Virus record (IMG/VR): IMGVR_UViG_3300027902_000006
Coordinates: 1 to 64,000 of that record
DNA: 64,000 nucleotides
Direction: 5' to 3' (one strand)
From: a virus
The notes below the pieces were generated by a model that searched no databases, was not told where the DNA came from, and worked only from the letters and a program-made list of their open reading frames with translations. The position numbers were made by a program, and so were the translations under genes. Shown here piece by piece: positions 34,312 to 43,500 of the stretch (positions are counted from its first letter, which is position 1; the number at the start of each line of letters is the position of its first letter).

Positions 34312-34956
34312 ATGCTCGTTCAAGCACAAGTAGGACAACCCTCTGTCTCTTCCATTCAGCCCGGTACTACACCGACGCTTCGTCTCGGACAACTTGCTGA
34401 TCTGGTTGTCAGTGAACTCCAAGGGAGATACTATGAAAACACATACCGTGGTAACGTATATGTATCATCTACAGCCGCTGTCGGTACAACTATAGTTGCG
34501 GCCAATAACTCTCCAGTAGCTGCCGGTGCCGCCGCGGCTTATGCACTTGTTAATCCTGCTGGTAATACTTTCAACGCTGCCGTGTTGAAGATCTGGGCAA
34601 GTACTATCTCTGGTACTCCAGGTGGCCCGTTGGCCCTTAACGTGATAACTCCTCCATCTGGTATTACTGCTGTTACTACTCAGACTCCTATAAAAGCGAA
34701 TACATTGACAGCCGCTGGTTCTACTATGCGTGTCATTGTTCAGTCAGCTTTAACTGGTAGTATTTTAGCTATTATGTTTAGACCTCTCGGTGGTCCAGCC
34801 GCAATCGCTGCTGGTGCTGGTGTAAACCATGTGATGGAAGATGTGGGTGGAGATATTATAATTCCTCCTGGTGGGGCTCTGCTTGTTTGTTCGACGGCTA
34901 CCGGTACTAACCATGTTGTATGTATCGGTATGGCGTGGGCTGAGTTACCTCTGTAA
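34312..34956 (+). CDS. phage structural beta protein
   Basis: This 214-residue Ala/Thr/Gly-rich protein (LRLGQLADLVVSELQGRYYE, VPIPPGG-like GGDIIIPPGGALLVCSTATG) reads like a virion surface protein common in environmental phages. It follows the large surface protein behind TTTAGGAGAAC and precedes a fibre-like protein. Family assignment is from general appearance only. Confidence 0.6.
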   Translation: MLVQAQVGQPSVSSIQPGTTPTLRLGQLADLVVSELQGRYYENTYRGNVYVSSTAAVGTTIVAANNSPVAAGAAAAYALVNPAGNTFNAAVLKIWASTISGTPGGPLALNVITPPSGITAVTTQTPIKANTLTAAGSTMRVIVQSALTGSILAIMFRPLGGPAAIAAGAGVNHVMEDVGGDIIIPPGGALLVCSTATGTNHVVCIGMAWAELPL

Positions 34957-35023
34957 CCTGATGTTACTCTTTTGGCGAGTTAGAAGAGCATGGAGAAGTC
35001 GCCCGAAGACTAGAGAGGATCAA

Positions 35024-35911
35024 GTGAGAACAATAAAACAGTCGTCTGCATATAATTTGACGGTCTGTCTCGTTGATAATGTTAGCCACGTGTTGGGGTT
35101 AGCAGGAGCTAGTCTCAATGTGTGGCTATCTAAGAATGGTGGAGCCTTTTCACCGATATCGCCAACTATTACTGAACGCGTCAACGGTTGGTACAATATC
35201 GCACTTACAACAGGCAATACAGATACTTTGGGTGATCTCTCTATTCATATTGAGGCTACTGGAGCAGATCCAGTAGATATAGTCTGTCAGGTCGTGGCAG
35301 GAAGTCTAGATGCAGATGTGACTTCACGACTAGCAAGTGCGAGTTATACTGCTCCTGATAACGCTAGTATAACTACGATCAAAGGCAAAACCGATGCCCT
35401 CCCTGCCTCTCCTGCGGCAGTCGGCTCCGCAATGTCGTTAATAAGTGATTATGACGCAGCCAAGACAGCGGCTTCCGCATCAGGAGTAGCAGCCATTCCA
35501 ACAAACCCACTCCTAACTAGTGATTCTAGATTGAACAATTTAGACGCTACTATAAGTACAAGGGCGTTGGAAGTAGGTGGAAACGTGGCTTCAATTAAGG
35601 CGAAGACGGACACTCTCCCGGCTTCACCAGCTACCACTGGTTCGTTGATGAACCTAACGAGCGGTTATGATGCGGCAAAAACTGCTGCTAGTTCCGATTC
35701 AGTAGCACGAGCCTTAGGTTTGCTACAAGAGAATGTCTTCCATGATCAACTTGTCTATGACGGAAATGGACGTTTAACTGGTGGACGACGTAGACTCTAT
35801 TCAAATGCACTCTCAGTTGGGACTGATTCAAACGTTCTTGCTACCTACACAATTACTGTGGTCTGGAATTTGGATGAGACGATGCAATCCTACAAGGCCG
35901 TGAAAATATGA
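35024..35911 (+). CDS. tail-fibre-like protein with repeated linker motif
   Basis: This is a 295-residue protein from the GTG at 35024, which has AGAGAGG six bases upstream. The longer frame back to 34871 lies mostly inside the previous gene. The N-terminal domain (NLTVCLVDNVSHVLGLAGAS, LSKNGGAFSPISPTI, GWYNIALTTGNTDTLGDLSI) is a common phage beta domain. Two copies of I-K-x-K-T-D-x-L-P-A-S-P follow, each with a helical stretch. The C-terminus is beta-rich. It is probably a fibre or baseplate-proximal virion protein. Confidence 0.7.
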   Translation: MRTIKQSSAYNLTVCLVDNVSHVLGLAGASLNVWLSKNGGAFSPISPTITERVNGWYNIALTTGNTDTLGDLSIHIEATGADPVDIVCQVVAGSLDADVTSRLASASYTAPDNASITTIKGKTDALPASPAAVGSAMSLISDYDAAKTAASASGVAAIPTNPLLTSDSRLNNLDATISTRALEVGGNVASIKAKTDTLPASPATTGSLMNLTSGYDAAKTAASSDSVARALGLLQENVFHDQLVYDGNGRLTGGRRRLYSNALSVGTDSNVLATYTITVVWNLDETMQSYKAVKI

Positions 35912-36069
35912 GTATAGATCTACTAACTGGTGGAATGGTCCCCGCGGAGGGCATTACAGTAGAAGTGACAAGAGTGGATGGAATACAGATAGATTTAGTG
36001 ACACTACCCATACACGCTAATGTTACGATTCAAGATATCAATGTTGCAGTGGTGATAGAAAGGGGATAA
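35908..36069 (+). CDS. hypothetical 53-residue protein
   Basis: This short frame begins with an ATGA overlap at the fibre gene stop and ends three bases before the next ATG. It is hydrophobic/acidic with beta character (VPAEGITVEVTRVDGIQIDL). Coupling on both sides supports it. No function is assigned. Confidence 0.5.
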   Translation: MSIDLLTGGMVPAEGITVEVTRVDGIQIDLVTLPIHANVTIQDINVAVVIERG

Positions 36070-36072
36070 CGA

Positions 36073-36411
36073 ATGGCTGATATACAAACTCTTCCAGATG
36101 TAGTGATTCAGGGTGAAGGTAGATGGTTTAAATTTACCTACCTTGATACAAACAGTCAACCAATTGTCATGCCCGCATCTGGATATATTTTTATTTTAAA
36201 ACAGAGCGTCGGGGCTGCGACTACATTGTTTACAGCCAATTCTTTTGATGTGTCGAGTAGGGCAACTGGTATTATCAGAGTAAATGTACCCGCCTCCGTG
36301 AGTATCGTTCTACCACCTGGGAGTATCTTTGGTCAGATGACTGCCGTTATTACAGCTGGAACTGACGTGGATATCCAAAAATTTAAATTTAAAGTCGAGG
36401 CTGACATCTAA
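36073..36411 (+). CDS. small beta-rich virion-associated protein
   Basis: This 112-residue protein (DVVIQGEGRWFKFTYLDTNS, IIRVNVPASVSIVLPPGSIFG) is typical of phage proteins that pair with tail fibre or BppU-like components. Its stop directly abuts the next ATG. Function is not established. Confidence 0.6.
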   Translation: MADIQTLPDVVIQGEGRWFKFTYLDTNSQPIVMPASGYIFILKQSVGAATTLFTANSFDVSSRATGIIRVNVPASVSIVLPPGSIFGQMTAVITAGTDVDIQKFKFKVEADI

Positions 36412-36918
36412 ATGGCTATCTATGTAGAAACAGGATCTGGAACATTGGCTTCTGCTAACTCTTATTATAGTCTAGCTTCGGCCAATACGTACTTCGAAAC
36501 GATTGGATTTTCTGATTGGATAGATGGCGATGATGATGTTAAATCAGCATCATTAATTAGAGCTTGCCTCTATATGGAAACACTACCGTGGAATGGTCTT
36601 AAGTCTCTATCTACTAATCCCTTGGAATGGCCTAGACGTAATGTACTAGATCGAAATGGTTATTATGTCTCAGCTACAGGTATCCCACTAAAGATTAAGC
36701 AGGCACAAGCAGAGATTGCTTATCGGTACTTTACTGGTGGAAATCCTGTTCCCGACTTAGATTTCTCTGGTGGTAATATTGTCAGAGAGAAAGTTGATGT
36801 TATCGAAATTGAATACGATAGAGGCGGTAAGTCCGATGTCCCAGAATACCTTTACATTGATAATCTTCTTAGACCCTTTCTAGCATCAAGTCTGAACGTC
36901 GAATTAGTGAGGGCTTAA
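36412..36918 (+). CDS. head-tail adaptor, DnaT-like family
   Basis: This 168-residue protein matches the phage DnaT-like adaptor pattern: VETGSGTLASANSYYSLASA, NTYFE, then LIRACLYMETLPWNG and LEWPRRNVLDRNGY, followed by a helix IKQAQAEIAYRYF. These proteins bind under the portal ring and start the connector. The position ahead of the stopper, neck and tail tube genes is as expected. Confidence 0.8.
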   Translation: MAIYVETGSGTLASANSYYSLASANTYFETIGFSDWIDGDDDVKSASLIRACLYMETLPWNGLKSLSTNPLEWPRRNVLDRNGYYVSATGIPLKIKQAQAEIAYRYFTGGNPVPDLDFSGGNIVREKVDVIEIEYDRGGKSDVPEYLYIDNLLRPFLASSLNVELVRA

Positions 36919-36920
36919 CT

Positions 36921-37109
36921 ATGAGTCCCTGGACAGGAAAAACTTTCAAGAAAAAACACGATCAAAAACTGACAACGAAACAGGCGAATAAGGCGTCCAA
37001 GATCGCCAACGCTATACTTGCTGAGAATCCCGGTAAAGAGGGGATGGCAATAGCAACAGCCATTAAGTTAGCGACTAAGCCTCCTAAGAAGAAACCCACA
37101 AAGAAATAG
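36921..37109 (+). CDS. small basic protein of a phage-widespread type
   Basis: This 62-residue protein (TFKKKHDQKLTTKQANKASK, then IANAILAENPGKEGMAIATA) belongs to a short family often seen in phages and bacteria in which a K-H-x-x-K-L helix is followed by A-N-A-I-L and G-x-A-I-A-T-A. The function is unknown; the Lys-rich C-terminus suggests nucleic-acid contact. It ends one base before the candidate promoter. Confidence 0.7.
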   Translation: MSPWTGKTFKKKHDQKLTTKQANKASKIANAILAENPGKEGMAIATAIKLATKPPKKKPTKK

Positions 37110-37110
37110 C

Positions 37111-37151
37111 CGAATTTTCTTGTAGTTCGAACAATTTCCTTTATTCTTAAA
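37111..37151 (+). promoter_or_regulatory. bipartite promoter-like element, second copy
   Basis: Box 1 CGAATTTTCTTGTAGTTC (37111-37128), ten bases, then CTTTATTCTTAAA (37139-37151). The element matches 32802-32842 in sequence and spacing. Only five bases separate box 2 from the ATG at 37157. If box 2 is a -10 element, the transcript would be leaderless or would use the in-frame ATG at 37181. Confidence 0.65.
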
Positions 37152-37156
37152 TAGAG

Positions 37157-37528
37157 ATGGACTACAACGGACTTAACGTAATGGTGAGGAGCCTAGTCCA
37201 CAAGTGGGGCACTCCTCTAACTCTTCAACGTGTTGGATACTCTATGTTTAGTCCGACTAAAGGAGAGTATACCTCCACAGCCACGAGTAGTTTCGTCGTA
37301 TACGGAGTGATTCGTGCCTCCTACCGAATGTGGGCCGGAGAACGTTTTTACTTCGGAGTGGAAGTACAGTCGGGAGATAGGGATATTATCATCTCTACTT
37401 CGGCCTCAGTTACTCCGCTAGTTGGAGATATTATACAAATAAAAGGAGTTGCGTATCGGCTTGTAGTATGTCAGCCAGTGACTCCGGGTGGAACGGACCT
37501 TCTTTATAAAACACTCTGTAGGAGATAA
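37157..37528 (+). CDS. head closure / stopper protein
   Basis: This 123-residue beta-barrel-like protein (WGTPLTLQRVGYSMFSPTKG, EVQSGDRDIIISTSASVTPL, GDIIQIKGVAYRLVVCQPVT) has the usual stopper features: short, beta-rich, between adaptor and neck genes. Translation may start at 37181 (a second Met) since the first ATG has no good ribosome-binding site. Confidence 0.65.
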   Translation: MDYNGLNVMVRSLVHKWGTPLTLQRVGYSMFSPTKGEYTSTATSSFVVYGVIRASYRMWAGERFYFGVEVQSGDRDIIISTSASVTPLVGDIIQIKGVAYRLVVCQPVTPGGTDLLYKTLCRR

Positions 37529-37532
37529 AACC

Positions 37533-37583
37533 ATGAACCAGAAATGTAAAGGTAAAGGTAAGGGCGGTAAGAAAGGCAAGTAA
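37533..37583 (+). CDS. 16-residue Lys/Gly peptide
   Basis: A tiny frame encodes NQKCKGKGKGGKKGK after the Met. AGGAGAT lies seven bases upstream and its stop abuts the next ATG, so it looks like a genuine translated micro-gene or leader. It shares the lysine-rich style of the 20.7-21.9 kb microproteins. Size makes certainty low. Confidence 0.45.
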   Translation: MNQKCKGKGKGGKKGK

Positions 37584-38129
37584 ATGGCTGTTATTACCGG
37601 TGGAATTGGATCATTTAACCTAGGTGGCGGTACGAGTTTTGGGGGTTGTGCCGCCTCTATCGAAGCGTTTACTAAGAAGACAATCGCGAAGTCCGAGAGC
37701 ATCATTCAGCGTTCTGTAATGGAAGTCTTCAAACGTATCGTTATGAGGACTCCCATTGACACTGGCAGAGCTAGGGCCGGATGGCAGGTTGGTGAGACTG
37801 CAGCTATCTCCTCTCCATTAGGAGCTGTGGGTCCCATTGGTCCTAAGGGTAAAAGTGGACGAGTAGTACAATCTCGGGCACTCGGAGGAAAGTGGGTAAA
37901 AGCAGGACGCGGTACTTTCGATAAAAGAGGTCAAGCCACTATTGCTAGTGGTAGAGCTAATATTAAAGCTGCGTTTAGAGATGGAATAGCAGCCATCATC
38001 TCAAATCCAGTATACTATGTAGTCTATCTAGAGTATGGTCATAGTCAAGCCCAAGCTCCGGCTGGTATGGTTAGAATTACAATGGCGGAATGGCCATCTA
38101 TCGTGGCAAGTTTTGGAGGAGTAGTTTGA
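37584..38129 (+). CDS. neck/tail completion protein, HK97 gp10-like
   Basis: This 181-residue protein has the HK97-gp10 pattern: a helix (QRSVMEVFKRIVMRTPIDTG) followed by RARAGW, and near the end YYVVYLEYGHSQAQAPAGMV. These proteins join head connector and tail terminator. The stop overlaps the next TTG start. Confidence 0.85.
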   Translation: MAVITGGIGSFNLGGGTSFGGCAASIEAFTKKTIAKSESIIQRSVMEVFKRIVMRTPIDTGRARAGWQVGETAAISSPLGAVGPIGPKGKSGRVVQSRALGGKWVKAGRGTFDKRGQATIASGRANIKAAFRDGIAAIISNPVYYVVYLEYGHSQAQAPAGMVRITMAEWPSIVASFGGVV

Positions 38130-38542
38130 CGACTACTAATGAAGATATCGTACATGCTCTTAATAAGTGCTTTAGTATGTTTACTCCTACTCTAGCAACG
38201 GTGTACGAGAACCAACAGTTTAACCCGGAGCTGCTGACCCCTCATTTGCGTATTTGGCACTTGCCCGCTGAAACAAGTGTAGTCTCTTTAGGAGTTACTG
38301 GATACAACCAATATACTGGTATCTTTCAAGTGAGTTGCTTTTATCCACAAGGCTTCGGGTGGAACGACGCTAAAGTAATGGCAGGTAAAGTCTGTTCACA
38401 TTTTTATAGAGGACGACAGATTACGTATAACAATATAGTAGTTGAAGTCAGGCGATCGTGGCCTGATCCTGGTATAGCCGAGGATGAATATTATCATGTC
38501 CCGGTAAGTATACTCTATTGGTGTTTTGATAATACTTTGTAA
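38126..38542 (+). CDS. tail terminator, DUF4128-like (TTG start)
   Basis: This 138-residue protein would cap the tail tube. I place the start at TTG 38126 behind GGAGGAG; the open frame from 38090 is wholly inside the previous gene. The TTGA overlap with the preceding stop and the alternating helix/strand layout (HLRIWHLPAETSVVSLGVTG, YTGIFQVSCFYPQGFGW) fit the family. Confidence 0.75.
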   Translation: MTTTNEDIVHALNKCFSMFTPTLATVYENQQFNPELLTPHLRIWHLPAETSVVSLGVTGYNQYTGIFQVSCFYPQGFGWNDAKVMAGKVCSHFYRGRQITYNNIVVEVRRSWPDPGIAEDEYYHVPVSILYWCFDNTL

Positions 38543-38556
38543 GAGGTAACTAAACT

Positions 38557-39714
38557 ATGACTGTATTCTCCCTTTTTGCTGCTGGGTCTAAACATGGAGT
38601 AAGGTATGTCTCTGAGGCTACTTTTGGGATCGTCCCTCCGACTCCAGCTATGGTTTCACTTCGGCATACGGGTTGCTCATTGATTCTTAGTAAGGACACT
38701 TTCCAATCTGCTGAGTTGAGAAGCGATCGTCAGATTGCTGACTTTAGACATGGTACTCACAAGGTCGCGGGTGATATAAACGTAGAAATGTCCTATGCTG
38801 AGTTCGATCCGTTCATTAAATCCGCGTTCTGTGGAACATTTCAAACATATACCGCTGCCCTCAATTCTAAGACTGGAAACATCTCTGTAACTTTGACCGG
38901 TGGCTCTAAGTTCTTAGCTGCCATCCAGACGTTTACTTCGTTCGGTGTAGGTAGTATCATTAAATACGGAGGATCTGTCACAAACGCAGGCTACTATGTC
39001 TTGTCTGCTGTCGCTCCTCATACACTCACAGTTATGGGAGCCTTGACAGCCCAAACTGCCGCAACATCTAGAACAATTAGATTGCAGCCTGCTATCACAA
39101 ACGGAACTGCAAACTATAGTTTAACTATTGAGCGCGCTCATACTGATATCACTCAGTACCAACAGTTCAGAGGATGTGTCGTCGATAAGTTTACACTGGG
39201 CCTCAAGCCTAGCGGGATCGTCACTGGTGTATTCAGTGTTATCGGCAAGGCTGCTACAATTACCGTAACTCCGTTGAAGGCTGTTCCAACCGTTAGCCAG
39301 ACCGGGTCTCCTTACGATACGTTCTCAGGTACGCTCAGAGAAGGTGGGACACTTATCGCTACTATTACAAGTATTGATTTCAGTCTGGAGAACGGTGGAG
39401 AAGCTACTTATGTTATCGGTAGTAAATACGCGTCTAACGTGGTACTTGGAAGGTGTAATATTACGGGAACAATTGAAGCGTACTTCTCTAGCGTTCTTCT
39501 GTTGAACAAGTTCATCAACGAGACTGAAACTTCCATCGAAGTTGATATCGGTGGTAGTTCTAACTTTTATAAACTCTTCCTCCCAAGAGTAAAATATGGT
39601 GGAGGCGATACAGGAGTAACGGGCGAAGGTCCGATTATGATGAAGATGCCTTTCCAAGCTCTATATAGTTCGACCTATGGATTCACAGTCCGTATGGCAA
39701 AAATGGTGACATAA
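38557..39714 (+). CDS. major tail tube protein, Phage_tube_2 type
   Basis: This 385-residue protein opens SKHGVRYVSEATFGIVPPTP, the usual start of Phage_tube_2 proteins. It continues with repeated beta segments and GHTKVAGDI-like DFRHGTHKVAGDINVEMSY. The length allows an extra surface domain. It stands between tail terminator and chaperones, and no sheath gene precedes it, so the tail is non-contractile. Confidence 0.85.
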   Translation: MTVFSLFAAGSKHGVRYVSEATFGIVPPTPAMVSLRHTGCSLILSKDTFQSAELRSDRQIADFRHGTHKVAGDINVEMSYAEFDPFIKSAFCGTFQTYTAALNSKTGNISVTLTGGSKFLAAIQTFTSFGVGSIIKYGGSVTNAGYYVLSAVAPHTLTVMGALTAQTAATSRTIRLQPAITNGTANYSLTIERAHTDITQYQQFRGCVVDKFTLGLKPSGIVTGVFSVIGKAATITVTPLKAVPTVSQTGSPYDTFSGTLREGGTLIATITSIDFSLENGGEATYVIGSKYASNVVLGRCNITGTIEAYFSSVLLLNKFINETETSIEVDIGGSSNFYKLFLPRVKYGGGDTGVTGEGPIMMKMPFQALYSSTYGFTVRMAKMVT

Positions 39715-39729
39715 CGAGAGGTGTGTTTT

Positions 39730-40131
39730 ATGGATTTGACTAAGTTCGAACCGGCTACTGCTAGTATAGAAGGAGTCAAGATGGAGTTGTACCATCCGGT
39801 GACTGAGGTATCTTTCGAACCTCCTATCTACATTACTGTGATAGGGATAGACTCCGATGTTTATCGGGCCGCTCAACGCGAACTGACAAATAAACGTCTT
39901 AAGAAGGCACAGGCTAGGAACCGGTTTAGATTTCAAGCTACTGCTGAGGAACTTGAACAAGATTCAATTGACCTCCTAGCCAAGAGTGTTCTTGGCTGGG
40001 AGAATATCGAGTGGGAAGGAAAGACACTTCCTTTTAGTTATGATAACGCTAAGAAAATTGTCACCGTCCCTTGGATTAGGGAACAGATTGATACCTTTGT
40101 GGGGGATCGTGCAAATTTTTTGAAGACTTAG
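39730..40131 (+). CDS. tail assembly chaperone, G-like
   Basis: This 133-residue protein starts at ATG 39730 with GAGAGG upstream. It has a beta N-terminus (GVKMELYHPVTEVSFEPPIY) and a helical Lys/Arg/Glu centre. It stops shortly after a canonical slippery heptamer (40113-40119), and most ribosomes would end here. It would coat the tape measure before tube assembly, as lambda gpG does. Confidence 0.8.
   Translation: MDLTKFEPATASIEGVKMELYHPVTEVSFEPPIYITVIGIDSDVYRAAQRELTNKRLKKAQARNRFRFQATAEELEQDSIDLLAKSVLGWENIEWEGKTLPFSYDNAKKIVTVPWIREQIDTFVGDRANFLKT
40113..40119 (+). other. -1 programmed frameshift site A AAT TTT
   Basis: In the reading frame GCA AAT TTT TTG the heptamer is A-AAT-TTT, exactly the X-XXY-YYZ form. 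A one-base slip back continues as TTT GAA GAC TTA GCT ... in frame with the next gene with no stop between. The zero-frame stop comes 10 bases later. Confidence 0.85.
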
Positions 40132-40523
40132 CTGTACTTCTAGAAGATGCAACTGAGATGTGGGCTAATCTCCACTATCCAGACGAAGACGACATAACTA
40201 ATTTTCAGCGGCTAAGTCAATTAGAAGAACAAACAGGAGATGTCCATGTTCCAGAAATACATATTCCAATGGAAGGCATGTATATCTGGGAATGGTTCAT
40301 GGACCTAGCCAATAGTCGTCAGTCTGGTTTTGGGATTAGCCCTATTTCGTATTCAGAATTAAAAGCATGGAGTGAGTTATCTAGTACATACCTCTATACT
40401 TGGGAAGTTTCTATAATACGTAGAATGGATCAATGTTTTATAAAGGTCATCAACGAGTTTTCTAAACGGAAAACTAGTTCTACTAAGTCAAAGCAGTTGG
40501 GCGAGACTAGAAGGATAATGTAA
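40119..40523 (+). CDS. tail assembly chaperone T domain, made by -1 frameshift
   Basis: The downstream frame gives 134 residues joined to the first 130 of the G-like gene, a product of about 264 residues. It has acidic text FEDLAVLLEDATEMWANLHY near the join and a C-terminal FGISPISYSELKAWSELSST, the shape of gpGT/T proteins that bind the tail tube protein. The only ATG of its own (40158) has no ribosome-binding site, so frameshifting is the likely route. It ends directly before the tape measure. Confidence 0.85.
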   Translation, partial: FEDLAVLLEDATEMWANLHYPDEDDITNFQRLSQLEEQTGDVHVPEIHIPMEGMYIWEWFMDLANSRQSGFGISPISYSELKAWSELSSTYLYTWEVSIIRRMDQCFIKVINEFSKRKTSSTKSKQLGETRRIM

Positions 40524-43500
40524 ATGGCCGATGTAGCTGCATTAAAAATTGTAATAACGATTGACGGTGCCGAAGCAACAGTTAGACAGTTAGGCAACGT
40601 TGAAGGGGCCGCTCATAGAGCAGAGAACGCTACTCGTAAAATGAAGGGGGCGACCCAAGAGTTCAATGACGAGCTTTTGAAATTTGGTCGTACTATGGCG
40701 TCGTTTGCTGCCATTTTTTATACCTTCCAAAACTTATTTGGACTATATGCCGTCGGTATGAAATTCAACCAAGTTATTGAAGATTCTAGAATAAGCATAG
40801 CTGGTTTGTTGTCTTCTCTTTATGAATATAAAGATACTACCGGTAAGGTTATAGAAGGAGTAGATAAGTTTAACATAGCACAGGAGGACGCTACAAAACT
40901 CCAACAGGGACTGAGAATCGCGGCTATTACCACTGAAGCTACATATGAAGAGTTAGTCTTCGCCATGCAGAACTCAGTTCTTCCTGCTACACAAGCTGGA
41001 ATAAAGTTTGAACAATTAACTGGATTTGTTCAACGTTTCGCTCAGATCATGCAGGTCGTTAAAGTCCCTATGAATCAAGTCAATGAGGAGGTTCGTAGCT
41101 TTCTCCAAGGTACTATGCAACCCAGAATGACCCGTGTTATGCCGTTCATGATGGGTATTGGACTGACCAACGATAAGATTAAAGAACTAGTAGCGAGTGG
41201 GAAATTTGCTGAGGAGTTTTTCAAGCGTACTCTGACAGTTGAAATCATGGCGGCTGAGGGTGCTAAGACATTTTCAGTAGCGTTATCTAACTTAAAGGAC
41301 GCGTTCTCTCAAGCACTCGGGGAAGGTACGAAAAAGTCATATGACGCATTAAAGAAGATATTCTACGATTTGACATACGATATAGTCAATATTACAGACG
41401 ACTTCGATGAAGCCGGTAATAAAATCGGGCAGACGTTAACAATCGATCCTGCTTTTTTAAACGCTATTATGGCTGTTGATGAGCGTCTGACTGGTATCAT
41501 TGCAAAACTGAAGAACTTTGCTAGTACATTGTCTGGGTTAAAGAGTTCCCATCCTGTTTTATCTCAACTGGTAGTAGACATAGGTGATATCGTTTTATCT
41601 ACGACGGCTTGGGTGACTTTACTCACTTCAGCGGTTGGACTCATAAGTTGGGCGTTTGGAAAGTTACTTGGAGTATGGCAAACTTTAATAGGTGCATTTG
41701 CTGTGATGGAAGCTGGGGTTGTTACTACTGCTGGGACTGGTATTTTAGGCTGGATCAGTGCCATAGCGGCGGCTCCTCCTATAGTTAAAGCGGCAATGGT
41801 ACTCATCGGTGCCATCATGGTAGATGAAATCGCCGCCGCCGTATCTTCTATGGCAAAAACTTTTTGGGATTGGGTCAGCTCCTTCGAAGTCTATGGTAAA
41901 CCTATAAAAGACTGGGCAGATGACGCTGCAGACTATGTCGTTGCGGCTTTTGCTAGACTGGGAGTTGACCTCCCGGCGGCACTACAAAAAGCATATGACA
42001 AAATAAAGGAGTTGGATGATAAACTAAAAGAAAAGAGAGACCAAGGATGGACTCTTGGAGGTATCGCTGGAGGTATCGCTAGTAGTGCTGCCGCGGCGAC
42101 GTCACAACTTCGTACTGGTATAACGATGTCTCAGATAGATTTACTTCAGGGACAGTTAACAGCGGCCCAACAAGCAACAGGAGCGGCAGCACCAGGGAGT
42201 GATGAATTTGAGTGGCAGTACGACCGAGTTAGATTAGCGTCCGAAACTTTGGCTAAACTACTCTTAGATATACGTGATCATGAATTACAACTTAATGCAG
42301 TCGTAGCAGTACTAGAACAAAGAATAGCAGAAAATCGTGTCGCTATCGGTGAGGCACTCAAAACTGGACAGACAGACTTGGCGAATTCCCTCGAAGACGC
42401 ATCTAACAAAGCCCAAGCACAAATCAACGCACTTAAAGGAGGGGCTGAGGGATTTGCTGCACTCTTCCCGATGCAACTCTCCATTGATATTATGGCGCGG
42501 ATATCTGGTCTTTCAGCACTAGATGCGTTATTTGGCGCGGGTCGATTACAGGATCTCCTAACAGGAGGGTGGAGAGGGGCTGACGTCAAGTTACAAAAAG
42601 AAGTTGCAGAAATGAAGAAGACAAGTACATCCGCAGGTATGGTCTCCTACGATGAGACAGGAGGAGCGATAGGTCAGGGAGGTGCCACTGGTGCCGGTCC
42701 TCGAAAGGCTCCGCCCGAAGTTGGAGGTAGAAGGTCTACTGTCCCACCTTTTGAACAAAAAGGTAAAGGTGGTGGAGGAGAAGACGCCGAAGCTCGGCGT
42801 TTACAGTCTCTCTATGATACTCTCAATAAAGATATAGCTAGACTTTCTGAGGGACGTATCTCCGAGATTGCCGAACTCGAAGAGAAAACTAACGATCAGA
42901 TTCTTAACAAGAAAGAGGTCAAGGAAGTAACTACCGATGAACTAATTGTCCTTAACCATAAAAGAGCAGCGCTTCAACGTCTGAAAGTTGAGGAGGATTA
43001 TGCGATTTGGTCCGGTAAAATCAGTGGTGACGTCACTCAGGAGTGGATAGCTAACGCAGCGAAGGAGTTACAACAGTGGAAAGGGTTTAAAGACGTTCAA
43101 TACAGAGTCCTTCAAGAGTACAATCGTAAAGTATCTATCTACAACGAGAAACAAATTGAAGCGGTAGCGACTGGACAGAAAGAATACTTGACTGCTCTAG
43201 GAGCCGTTACTCCTCTTCTGTCTGAGCAACTGAAAATTCAAGACCTTCAGCTAGATAAGGATCACGAACGCAAGATAGCCAAACTAGACCAACAACGCTT
43301 GGACGGTGATATCGGACGTCAAACCTACGAAACTTTAAGGACTATGGAAGAGCAAACCAACGAGCTTCAGAAACAGGCTATTGAACGGAAGAAATGGATG
43401 ACGGAAGGATGGCAGGGCGGTCTGAAGGAGTGGGCCTTCGCTAGAGCGGGTGAGGCAGAACAGAGACCTGCAAAAGCGATGATGGATCTGATGCAGACTG

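Noticed and set aside
36912-37160. group I intron near the second promoter-like box
   Set aside because: No interrupted gene or intron core is visible; the repeated box is short and intergenic.
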